A DNA stretch of 30,634 nt. Origin: DATGEO01 sp035310015. Its GTDB lineage: Bacteria; Chloroflexota; Dormibacteria; Dormibacterales; Dormibacteraceae. The notes below the pieces were generated by a model. That model searched no databases. It was given only the letters and a program-made list of their open reading frames with translations, and was not told where the DNA came from. A program made the position numbers and the translations under genes. Below are positions 24,259-30,634 of this stretch, piece after piece (the stretch's first letter is position 1; each line of letters starts with the position of its first letter). The stretch spans positions 1-30,634 of the forward strand of contig DATGEO010000055.1 in assembly GCA_035310015.1 (NCBI GenBank), read 5' to 3'.

Positions 24259-24394
24259 GAAGCGATTCTCGGCCCGGCTTTCAGGCCGGGCTCACCCCGG
24301 CCGTCCCCAAGGCGTTCATTTCCTACCGACACCAAGCGTGACATGCAACTCCGTCGGAGGGGGTTCCACGAGGGAGGCCTGCCTCACCCGTGCT
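24259..24394. other. Gap between the MoxR and DUF58 genes, with one hairpin
   Basis: This 136-bp stretch has no ORF that I can support. It holds a perfect 7-bp inverted repeat, GCCCGGC (24272-24278) and GCCGGGC (24285-24291) with loop TTTCAG, close to the DUF58 start. On the minus strand it would lie in the leader of DUF58, where it may attenuate or process the transcript. A weaker pairing, CCGAC with GTCGG, occurs near 24330-24357. Confidence 0.5.
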
Positions 24395-25351
24395 TCATGC
24401 GTCGTAAGCCAGCTGGGGAACGTGCTCGCGCTCGAGCAGCCCGGCGACGAGCTTCCCGGCGCTCTGGCCCTGCATCTCGGCGTTGGGCCGAAGGATGATG
24501 CGGTGGGCCAGCACCGGCTCGGCCAGCGTCTTCACGTCATCGGGGATCACGTAGGGGCGGCCCTGGATGGCGGCGTAGGCCTGGCTCGCGTGAAACAGGT
24601 TGAGCGTGCCACGGGTGGACGCGCCGAGCGCAACCTCGGGGTTGCCGCGTGTGCGGCCGACGAGACGCGCGATGTAATCGCGCAGCTCGGACTTCACGAA
24701 CACCTCGCGCACCGCGCTCTGCGCGAGCTTGAGCTCGTTCGGCGACACGACCGGCTGCAGCTCGACCATCGGCGACTCGACCTTGTGCTTGCCCAGCAGC
24801 TCGGCCTCTTCCTTGTCGGTGAGATAGCCGAGGCGCACTTTCATGAGGAAGCGGTCGAGCTGCGCCTCCGGCAGCGGGAAGGTGCCCGAGTACTCGACCG
24901 GGTTCTGAGTCGCCATGACCATGAAGGGCTTGGGCAGGTCGTGGGTCTCGCCGTCGATCGTGACCTGTCGCTCCTCCATCGCCTCGAGCAGCGCCGACTG
25001 CGTCTTGGGGCTGGCGCGGTTGATCTCGTCGGCGAGAACGATCTGCGCGAACACCGGTCCCGCCCGGAACTCGAACTCGTTCAGCTTCTGGTTGAAGGCG
25101 CGCACGCCCGTGACGTCCGACGGCAGGAGGTCCGGTGTGAACTGGATGCGGCGAAACGAGCAGTCGAGCGAGCGGGCGAGTGACTTGGCCAGCATCGTCT
25201 TGCCGACGCCGGGGACGTCCTCGATCAGCAGGTGGCCTTCGCAGAGAAGGGTGACGAGGCACAGCTTGACCTCGTCCTCTTTGTTGACGATCGCTCGGCT
25301 GACGTTGGACATGACGGCGTCGGCGACTCGGGAAACGACGTCGGTCTGCAT
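24395..25351 (-). CDS. MoxR-type AAA+ ATPase
   Basis: This 318-residue ATPase has Walker A EDVPGVGKTMLAKS (about residues 44-57), Walker B IVLADEINRASPKTQSALLEAMEE, the sensor segment MATQNPVEYSGTFPLPEAQLDRF and a C-terminal AAA lid domain. MoxR ATPases act as chaperones for partner proteins with VWA or MIDAS domains; here the partner is likely the DUF58 protein downstream. The ATG at 25351 is preferred to an upstream in-frame ATG at 25411: the conserved part begins soon after it, and a TATAAT box at 25396-25391 would lie inside the longer version. It opens the moxR-DUF58-transglutaminase unit. Confidence 0.94.
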   Translation of the reverse strand: MQTDVVSRVADAVMSNVSRAIVNKEDEVKLCLVTLLCEGHLLIEDVPGVGKTMLAKSLARSLDCSFRRIQFTPDLLPSDVTGVRAFNQKLNEFEFRAGPVFAQIVLADEINRASPKTQSALLEAMEERQVTIDGETHDLPKPFMVMATQNPVEYSGTFPLPEAQLDRFLMKVRLGYLTDKEEAELLGKHKVESPMVELQPVVSPNELKLAQSAVREVFVKSELRDYIARLVGRTRGNPEVALGASTRGTLNLFHASQAYAAIQGRPYVIPDDVKTLAEPVLAHRIILRPNAEMQGQSAGKLVAGLLEREHVPQLAYDA

Positions 25352-25390
25352 CAGGCGTGCGCCCTCCCCCTGAAACCCCGCATTGTCGGG

Positions 25391-25416
25391 ATTATAGGTT
25401 CGGCCTTCCACGTCAA
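25391..25416 (-). promoter_or_regulatory. Sigma-70-like promoter upstream of the MoxR gene
   Basis: On the minus strand TTGACG (25416-25411) and a perfect TATAAT (25396-25391) face the MoxR gene, whose ATG is 39 nt downstream. The spacer is 14 nt, shorter than the usual 17, so the -35 match may be fortuitous. A GGGGGAG lies about 10 nt before the ATG. The rest of the gap up to 25467 shows nothing else clear. Confidence 0.5.
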
Positions 25417-25467
25417 GGCTGTATACGTTCGGGCGCCCCGGTTGGTTCCGCGCAGGCGCGCGCGGGC

Positions 25468-26394
25468 TCAGGAGACTTCTTCTTCCTCGACCAGGCGCAG
25501 GTGGCTGCTGACGTTGAGACCGAGGTGGCGGGCGAAGAATCCCGCCACCCGCTCGACGTACAGCGGGCGATCGGCGAAGTACGCGCCGGTGTGCGGCGCA
25601 CCCTGCACGATCCAGATCTCGCGCGGGCCGCGGTACGCGTCATAAAGCCGGCGGCTGTGGTTCACCGAGGTGATCTCGTCCGCGCCTCCGTGGATGAAGA
25701 ACAGCGGCCGAGGCTCCAGCGAGCTGAGCACGGCCATCGGGCTGCAGTCCGCGAGCCGGCTCCCGGTGCGCGCGCGCAGCATCAGGCCCGCCATCCACAC
25801 GAACGGCCGCCCGGGCAGCCGGGCGCGCCGCCACACGTTCTCGGTCAGGAGCGTGCGCAGGTCGCTGAAGGGGCTGTCGAGCACCAGCGCCTCGACCCCA
25901 GGCTCGCCGGCCGCTCCAAGCAGCGAGACGACCGCGCCCATCGAGTAGCCGAGGAGCCCGATCCGCGCGGTCGGGATCCGCTTGCGCGCGAAAGCGATCG
26001 CCGCCTGCAGCTCCAGCACCTCCTTGATGCCGAATGTCACCGGCGCGCGGTCGCTGCCGGACATGCCGCGGTAGGAGTACAGGATCACGTTGAACCCCTT
26101 CCGCCACAGCGCGACGGCGATCCCGAGCGCACCCTGGCGCTGGCTCTTGTGGCCGCCGGAGATGATCACCGTCTGCGGCGAGCCCGGCTGCCGGAAGTAC
26201 CAGGCGCCGAACGCGACGCCGTCCGCGGTGACCAGCTCGACGTCTTCGTAGTCGGCCTGGAACTCGTAGGGGGTGAAGCTGAAGTCGTCCAGGTAGAAGG
26301 GGCGCATCGGCACGAAGGCGCGGTGGTAAACGACGTAGGCCAGGACCACGTAAATCGCGATCAGACCGAGCGCAACCAGGGCGACGTACGGCAT
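25468..26394 (-). CDS. Membrane-anchored alpha/beta hydrolase
   Basis: The 308-residue product begins with a hydrophobic helix (residues 3-22, ALVALGLIAIYVVLAYVVYH) that probably anchors it to the membrane. The alpha/beta hydrolase fold follows, with nucleophile Ser151 in GLLGYSMGAVVS, acid Asp239 in IHGGADEITS and His268 in GAPHTGAYF. It resembles the BAAT/prolyl oligopeptidase-like esterases of the YqkD or Bem46 type. The substrate is unknown. It starts 19 bp after the cobalamin adenosyltransferase gene and is the last gene of that operon. A 10-bp palindrome lies in the gap. Confidence 0.88.
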   Translation of the reverse strand: MPYVALVALGLIAIYVVLAYVVYHRAFVPMRPFYLDDFSFTPYEFQADYEDVELVTADGVAFGAWYFRQPGSPQTVIISGGHKSQRQGALGIAVALWRKGFNVILYSYRGMSGSDRAPVTFGIKEVLELQAAIAFARKRIPTARIGLLGYSMGAVVSLLGAAGEPGVEALVLDSPFSDLRTLLTENVWRRARLPGRPFVWMAGLMLRARTGSRLADCSPMAVLSSLEPRPLFFIHGGADEITSVNHSRRLYDAYRGPREIWIVQGAPHTGAYFADRPLYVERVAGFFARHLGLNVSSHLRLVEEEEVS

Positions 26395-26397
26395 CGG

Positions 26398-26407
26398 GGT
26401 AGCTACC
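26398..26407. repeat. 10-bp palindrome in the gap before the hydrolase gene
   Basis: GGTAGCTACC is a perfect palindrome, located 3 nt upstream of the hydrolase start. It might be an operator half or simply chance; no second copy was noticed. Confidence 0.3.
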
Positions 26408-26413
26408 GAGACT

Positions 26414-26956
26414 TTACGTCTTGGCCGGTTTGGCCGCTCGGCCAGAGCGTCCTTCTTCGTAGCGCGCGAGCACGAACAGCAGGAGGCTGAGGCGATTCAG
26501 CCACCGGCGCACCTCGGGATTGCCGCCCCCCGCGGCGCGTTCGAGGGTGATGACGCGGCGCTCGGCGCGACGCGTGACCGTCCGCGCCACGTCCAGCGCT
26601 CCCGAAGCCGGCGTCGACCCTGGCAGCACGAACTCGTCGGGCATCTTCACCTCGGCTTCGAGCTCGGCGACGATCGCGTCCAGGCGATCGACCTCAGCCG
26701 CCGTCAGCTTCGCGAACGACCTCGCCGAGGTCGGGCTCGTGCCCAGCTCGGCGCCGAGCGCGTAGAGCCCCCGCTGCAGCTCTTCGCAGATGGCCTTCAC
26801 GCGCGCGTCGCCCGCAAGCGCCTTCGCGAGGCCGAGCGCGCTCGAAGCCTCGTCGACGGTGCCGTAGGCCTCGACCCGGGCGTCGTCCTTGGCCACACGC
26901 CCTCCGCCGAGCAGGCCGGTCGATCCGTCGTCGCCCCGGCCCGTGAGCTGGAGCAT
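26414..26956 (-). CDS. Cob(I)alamin adenosyltransferase, PduO type
   Basis: This enzyme transfers an adenosyl group from ATP to cob(I)alamin, making adenosylcobalamin. The N-terminal ATP-binding motif is TGRGDDGSTGLLGGGRVAKDDARVEAYGTVDE. Later landmarks are the TVTRRAERRVITLER segment and NRLSLLLFVLARY. I prefer ATG 26956 (180 residues): MLQLTGRGDDG matches the usual family N-terminus, and AGGA lies 5 nt upstream. An ATG at 26974 adds six basic residues. The gene follows the phosphofructokinase gene by a short gap. It implies that the cell uses a B12-dependent mutase or reductase, none of which lies in the window. Confidence 0.94.
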   Translation of the reverse strand: MLQLTGRGDDGSTGLLGGGRVAKDDARVEAYGTVDEASSALGLAKALAGDARVKAICEELQRGLYALGAELGTSPTSARSFAKLTAAEVDRLDAIVAELEAEVKMPDEFVLPGSTPASGALDVARTVTRRAERRVITLERAAGGGNPEVRRWLNRLSLLLFVLARYEEGRSGRAAKPAKT

Positions 26957-26977
26957 CTTCTTCCTACGCGGCATCGT

Positions 26978-28012
26978 CTAGACGAAGATGCGCGAGAGGT
27001 CGTAGAGCTCCCGGGGGACCTTGCGGGTCTCGGCTACGACGGCCGAGAGCGGAACGACCTGCACGCCGCCGTCCTTGCGGATCGGGATCACGCCGCTCTT
27101 GCCCTCGAGGACCAGGTCCGCCGCGGTCGCGCCCAGCCGCGTGGCCCACAGCCGGTCGACCGCCGAAGGCGAGCCGCCGCGCTGCAGGTGGCCCAGCACC
27201 GTCACGCGGGTCTCGAAACCGGTCTCCCGCTCGACGTTGGTCGCGAGCAGGTCGCCGATGCCGCGCTTGGCCAGGCGGACGTGGCCGAACGCGTCCTTCT
27301 CGGCCTGCCCGCCGGCCTGCCTCTCGAGCTCGGGGATGCGTGCGCCTTCGGCGACGACGATGATGCTGAAGAGCCGCCCCTCGCCTCGGCGTCGGTAGAG
27401 GTGCGCGGTGACCTCGGTGAGGCTCATCGTGAACTCGGGAATGATCACGAGGTCGGCGCCGCCGGCGATACCGCCAGTCAGCGCAACCCACCCCGTGTCG
27501 CGGCCCATCACCTCCACGACCATGACGCGGTGGTGCGCCGAGGCGGTGGTGTGCAGCCGGTCGAGCGCCTCCGTGACCACGCTCACCGCGGTGTCGAATC
27601 CGATGCAGAACTCGGTCACCGCGAGGTCGTTGTCGATCGTCTTGGGCACGCCGACCGTCGGGAATCCCGCCTCGTGCATGGCTGCGGCCACGCTCAGCGT
27701 GTCGTCGCCGCCGATGGGCACGAGCGCGTCGATGCCGTTGTGGCGAAGGGTGTTGATGGCCGTAGGCACGCCGTCGTTCTCCTTCAGCGGGTTGGTGCGC
27801 GAGGTGCCGAGGATCGTGCCGCCGAGCGGCAGTATGCCCCGCACGTCCTGGTTTCGCATCTCGCTGATCAGGCCCGGCTCGAGGCAGCCCGCCCAGCCGT
27901 TCTGCACACCGCTCACCTGGTGCCCGAGCTGGAACGCGCGCCGCGCCACCGCGCGGATCGCCGCGTTCAGTCCTGGCGCGTCACCGCCCCCCGTCAGGAT
28001 TCCGATTCTCAT
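26978..28012 (-). CDS. pfkA: 6-phosphofructokinase, predicted pyrophosphate-dependent
   Basis: The 344-residue enzyme phosphorylates fructose 6-phosphate. Standard PFK landmarks are ILTGGGDAPGLNAAIRA (residues 5-21), IGGDDTLS (100-107), PKTIDNDL with catalytic Asp127, and MGRDTGWVAL. Two residues decide the phosphoryl donor in this family: position 104 (Gly in ATP enzymes, Asp in PPi enzymes) and position 124 (Gly in ATP enzymes, Lys in PPi enzymes). Here they are Asp104 and Lys124, so pyrophosphate is predicted and the reaction would be reversible. The ATG at 28012 overlaps the TGA of the HAD gene (ATGA). It would use the same PPi pool as the H+-pyrophosphatase. Confidence 0.95.
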   Translation of the reverse strand: MRIGILTGGGDAPGLNAAIRAVARRAFQLGHQVSGVQNGWAGCLEPGLISEMRNQDVRGILPLGGTILGTSRTNPLKENDGVPTAINTLRHNGIDALVPIGGDDTLSVAAAMHEAGFPTVGVPKTIDNDLAVTEFCIGFDTAVSVVTEALDRLHTTASAHHRVMVVEVMGRDTGWVALTGGIAGGADLVIIPEFTMSLTEVTAHLYRRRGEGRLFSIIVVAEGARIPELERQAGGQAEKDAFGHVRLAKRGIGDLLATNVERETGFETRVTVLGHLQRGGSPSAVDRLWATRLGATAADLVLEGKSGVIPIRKDGGVQVVPLSAVVAETRKVPRELYDLSRIFV

Positions 28013-28701
28013 TTGGCACTCCATAGGGTAAGGCCCAGTTTCCGCGCGAGGCCGGCGGCCGAGAGACCGTCGAGCGACGGAAGGACCAGGTCGGCGTGGC
28101 TGACGTCGAGACCGCCGGTGATCACGTTCGGCACGGCGACGCACCACATCCCGGCCGCCCTGGCGGCGGCGATCCCGTTGGGCGAGTCTTCCAAAGCGAG
28201 GGACTCGCCGGGTGGCACGCCCAGGCACTCGAGCACGGCCAGGTACAGGTCCGGCGCGGGCTTGACCGCCGCCACGTCGTCTCGGCAGCGGATGCATTCG
28301 AACCGATCCAGCAGGCCCAGGCGCTCGAGGTGACCGCGCACCCACTGTCGGGTGGAGCTGGAAGCGACGCCGAGGTGCAGCCCGGCCGCGCGCGCGTCCT
28401 CCACCAGCCGGCCGACGCCCGCCATCACCGGTTGCGCCAGCACGAGCTCCGTGCGCCGGGCGATGCGGCGGTCGAGGACGTCCTGATCCAGCGGACGCCC
28501 GAGCTGCTCTTCGAGGAAGGCCTTGGGGTCGAAGCTCGCGGTGGAAGAGCCGAGGATCTGGATCCAGCGGTCGAACGGCAGATCCTCTCCGTGGGCCTGG
28601 TAGACCTCGAGCCACGACGTGTAGACCGGCTCCTCCGTGTCGAGGATGAGACCGTCGAAATCGAAGACGAACGCGCGCACGTATCCCGATCTGAGCCCCA
28701 T
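28009..28701 (-). CDS. HAD-superfamily phosphatase / beta-phosphoglucomutase-like
   Basis: The 230-residue protein has HAD motif I FVFDFDGLILDTE (Asp14 nucleophile, Asp16 acid/base), motif II in GVASSST, the motif III Lys in VAAVKPAPDLY and the motif IV acidic pair in ALEDSPNG. An alpha-helical cap follows motif I. This is the subclass I beta-phosphoglucomutase/phosphatase type. Its TGA overlaps the phosphofructokinase start, suggesting a link to sugar phosphate metabolism. The start may be ATG 28701 or the GTG eight codons later; I keep the ATG. The substrate is not predictable. Confidence 0.92.
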   Translation of the reverse strand: MGLRSGYVRAFVFDFDGLILDTEEPVYTSWLEVYQAHGEDLPFDRWIQILGSSTASFDPKAFLEEQLGRPLDQDVLDRRIARRTELVLAQPVMAGVGRLVEDARAAGLHLGVASSSTRQWVRGHLERLGLLDRFECIRCRDDVAAVKPAPDLYLAVLECLGVPPGESLALEDSPNGIAAARAAGMWCVAVPNVITGGLDVSHADLVLPSLDGLSAAGLARKLGLTLWSAK

Positions 28702-28733
28702 ACCAAAGGCTTAGTATCGCCGCACATTTTCAC
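28702..28733. promoter_or_regulatory. 32-bp divergent promoter between the HAD and DUF2254 genes
   Basis: On the plus strand TAGTAT (28712-28717) lies 16 nt before GTG 28734. On the minus strand GATACT (28718-28713) lies 11 nt before ATG 28701. The two boxes almost fully overlap, as in the two other divergent gaps. No Shine-Dalgarno sequence is seen for either gene. Confidence 0.45.
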
Positions 28734-30479
28734 GTGGCCGAGAACGAGACCCTGATCGCGACCAAGCGCTCGGCGGCGGCACGCCTGCCCGCTTCCATCA
28801 TCGTGGTGCTTCCGGGCATCGCCCTCATCGCCTTCGTGGCGATGCTGGTCATCCTGTTCGGCTTTCTCGACGCCAGCCACTACACGTCTCTCACCGGGCT
28901 GTTCACGCCCGACCCGGCGGCGGCCGCCGGCACCGTTTCCGTCGCGGGCGGAGCCGAGGGCGTGACCCTCAGCATCGTCATCCTGGTCGTCTTCTACGGC
29001 ATCCAGACCACGTCGTCGCGTTACTCGCCGCGCATCATCGACATCTTCACCCGCAACCCGCTGAACGCGCTCGTCTTCATGTTCGCCCTCGCCTCGATCC
29101 TCTACACGTTCCTGGTCCGCGCCGAGATCAAGCCGGGCTACGTGCCCATGTGGAGCGTCACGCTCGCGGTCGTGTTCGCCGTGGCGAACTTCGCGATCCT
29201 GCTTCCCTACGTCATCTACATCTTCGACATCATGCGGGCGGAGAGCCTGATCAAGGGCATCCGCCGCCGGGCCACACGCGACATCCGGCGCACGGTCAAT
29301 GCGGCCAACACCCGCAAGTACCGCGATGGCCTGATGACGTGCGTCGCCCAGGTCACCGACATCGTGTTCGGCTCGATCCAGCTCGGCGACATGCCGGTGT
29401 CGGTCTACGGCGTCGAGACGCTCGGCCACTTCCTAGCCGACGACTACCTGCGCGTGAAGAAGAAGCTGAAGCCGGACTGGTTCCAGGTGGGACACGCCGA
29501 CATGCCGGGCGCCTCCGACCAGATCGTCGCCGAGGTCAACCGTGCGCGCACGTGGGTCGAATACTCGATCCTGTCGAGCTTCGTCGAGATCGTCGGGCTG
29601 ACACCGATACATCGCAAGGAGGCCGTGCACGCGATCGCGCTCGCCACGCGCGACGTGGGCCTGGCGGCGATCGAGGTGGGCGATCCCGAGGTCGCGAACC
29701 TGAGCATGCGGTTCTTCAACACCTACCTCCGCTCGGCCATCAACCGCGACGCACCCACCTTCGCCTCGGTGATGATGAACGAGTACCGGCGCTTCGCCAT
29801 CGGCGCGCTCGAGTGGCGTCCGGACCTGTCCGTCGACTCGGCGTCGCACCTCCTGCGCTATGGCCGCCACTTCGACCAGTCGGGCATGCCCGCCGTCTTC
29901 GGCGCCGCCGCCGAGGACGTCGCCGACCTGGCCATCGAAGCCCAGGGCCGCGACCCCGAGGTCACGCGCCGCCTCGCCCTGCTGCTCGTCCGCAACCTGT
30001 CCGAGCTGCTGCCGACCGCGCGGCCGATCGGCCTCAACGGCCTTTTCAAGGCCGTCGCGAAGCTCGCCTTCTGGGCGCTCGAGGTGGAGGCCACGGACGT
30101 CAGCAGCATCCTGGTCGAAGGCATCGCCGCGGCGCCGCAGGAGTTCGTCGACGGCGCGCTCGACCGCATGGAGTCGATGAGCTCGGGCCTGTTCTGGGAG
30201 GTCAACGAGCGTGTGATCGCGTTCGACTGGGTCGAGGAGCCGCTGCGCGCCCAGATCCCACGCCTGCGCGCGGCGCTCAAGCGGGCGAAGGAAAAGCCCT
30301 CTCTCGAGGAAGAGACGAAGGTCGCCGCGGCGGCCGTGAAGGACACGGCCGAGCCTGAGCTGGCCAGGCTGCCGGCCCTTCCGGCCCCACCGGCCGCGCT
30401 CGACGCCCACGCCACCAACGGGTCCTCGACTCCAGGGGCGCCTCAGACCGAGCCCGGCGTCGCATCCGCGACCCCGTGA
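28734..30479 (+). CDS. DUF2254 family membrane protein
   Basis: The 581-residue protein starts at GTG 28734. It has four predicted membrane helices: IIVVLPGIALIAFVAMLVILFGF (about 22-44), GVTLSIVILVVFYGIQTT (about 76-93), ALVFMFALASILYTFLV and a final one around residues 140-165. The segment TSSRYSPRIIDIFTRNPLNALVFMFALASILYTFLV is the DUF2254 hallmark. A large, mostly helical cytoplasmic domain follows, and then a disordered tail rich in Ala, Pro and Glu (about 520-581). The function of the family is unknown. Its TGA overlaps the next start codon (GTGA), coupling it to an ornithine-cyclodeaminase-like gene. Confidence 0.85.
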   Translation: MAENETLIATKRSAAARLPASIIVVLPGIALIAFVAMLVILFGFLDASHYTSLTGLFTPDPAAAAGTVSVAGGAEGVTLSIVILVVFYGIQTTSSRYSPRIIDIFTRNPLNALVFMFALASILYTFLVRAEIKPGYVPMWSVTLAVVFAVANFAILLPYVIYIFDIMRAESLIKGIRRRATRDIRRTVNAANTRKYRDGLMTCVAQVTDIVFGSIQLGDMPVSVYGVETLGHFLADDYLRVKKKLKPDWFQVGHADMPGASDQIVAEVNRARTWVEYSILSSFVEIVGLTPIHRKEAVHAIALATRDVGLAAIEVGDPEVANLSMRFFNTYLRSAINRDAPTFASVMMNEYRRFAIGALEWRPDLSVDSASHLLRYGRHFDQSGMPAVFGAAAEDVADLAIEAQGRDPEVTRRLALLLVRNLSELLPTARPIGLNGLFKAVAKLAFWALEVEATDVSSILVEGIAAAPQEFVDGALDRMESMSSGLFWEVNERVIAFDWVEEPLRAQIPRLRAALKRAKEKPSLEEETKVAAAAVKDTAEPELARLPALPAPPAALDAHATNGSSTPGAPQTEPGVASATP

Positions 30480-30634
30480 GCCGGATCGCCGGGACGCAGA
30501 ACCTGCTCTTCCTGAGCCAGGCGGACGTGGTTCGCCTGCTGGACGTCGACCAGCTGCTGGAGGCGCTCGCCGCCTCCTTCGTCGAGCTCAGCGCCGGGCG
30601 GACGTCGGTCCCGCCGCGCATCGCCGCGCGCACG
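30476..30634 (+). CDS. Ornithine cyclodeaminase / mu-crystallin family protein, 5' part only
   Basis: A 53-codon fragment runs from GTG 30476 to the window edge. It begins MSRIAGTQNLLFLSQADVVRLLDVDQLLEALAASF and continues with SAGRTSVPPRIAART, the characteristic N-terminal dimerisation segment of ornithine cyclodeaminase/mu-crystallin proteins. The NAD-binding domain is beyond the window, so the substrate (ornithine, alanine, ketimine) cannot be inferred. It overlaps the DUF2254 gene by 4 bp. Confidence 0.85.
   Translation, partial: MSRIAGTQNLLFLSQADVVRLLDVDQLLEALAASFVELSAGRTSVPPRIAART

Noticed and set aside
22504..24498. 664-codon plus-strand ORF
   Set aside because: Runs antisense through three genes with no recognisable domain.

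Overview
The window is about 30.6 kb of very GC-rich bacterial DNA (roughly two-thirds or more G+C by eye), densely packed with genes. It has no rRNA, tRNA, CRISPR array, transposase or phage gene that I can see. The gene set is chromosomal housekeeping plus lipid and acyl-CoA metabolism: an ECF42-type sigma factor with a DGPF protein, a two-subunit MaoC dehydratase, an H+-pyrophosphatase, a PPi-type phosphofructokinase, and a GldA/F/G-like ABC cassette. With the GC-rich codon use and frequent GTG/TTG starts, this suggests a Terrabacteria lineage such as a soil actinobacterium or an actinobacterium-like Chloroflexota/Dormibacteria. That placement is an inference and is weak.

Layout. 1-3651 (minus): a benzoate-CoA-ligase-like gene, then leuB- and leuC-like genes, the last cut by the window edge. 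3676-3981 (plus): a small DCC-family (DUF393) thioredoxin-like gene in which the second Cys of the CxxC motif is an in-frame TGA, followed at once by a hairpin with a GGUC loop. I read this as a candidate selenoprotein. 4001-6990 (plus): an FAD-dependent oxidoreductase, then an ECF sigma factor coupled to a membrane-anchored Asp-box propeller protein. 7067-8983 (minus): a fatty acyl-CoA synthetase and a small coiled-coil protein. 9051-11084 (minus): K+-independent H+-pyrophosphatase. 11145-14675 (minus): acylphosphatase, GldA-like ATPase, GldF-like permease and GldG-like protein in overlapping order. 14698-15510 (plus): a CinA N-terminal-domain protein. 15542-17109 (minus): DGPF protein and ECF42 sigma factor. 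17158-20729 (minus): a beta-oxidation-like operon (two MaoC subunits, acyl-CoA dehydrogenase, SDR, enoyl-CoA hydratase). 20760-25351 (minus): MoxR ATPase, DUF58 and a transglutaminase-like membrane protein. 25468-28701 (minus): HAD phosphatase, PPi-type phosphofructokinase, PduO-type cobalamin adenosyltransferase and a membrane-anchored alpha/beta hydrolase. 28734-30634 (plus): a DUF2254 membrane protein and the start of an ornithine-cyclodeaminase/mu-crystallin family gene.

Common threads. Several enzymes make or use pyrophosphate: two AMP-forming acyl-CoA synthetases make it, while the H+-pyrophosphatase and the predicted PPi-phosphofructokinase use it. Many neighbours overlap by GTGA, CTGA or ATGA, which implies translational coupling. 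Three divergent gene pairs are separated by only 22-32 bp that hold face-to-face, overlapping -10 boxes, two of which point to leaderless transcripts. One of these tiny promoters serves the TGA-containing gene, which supports its being expressed.
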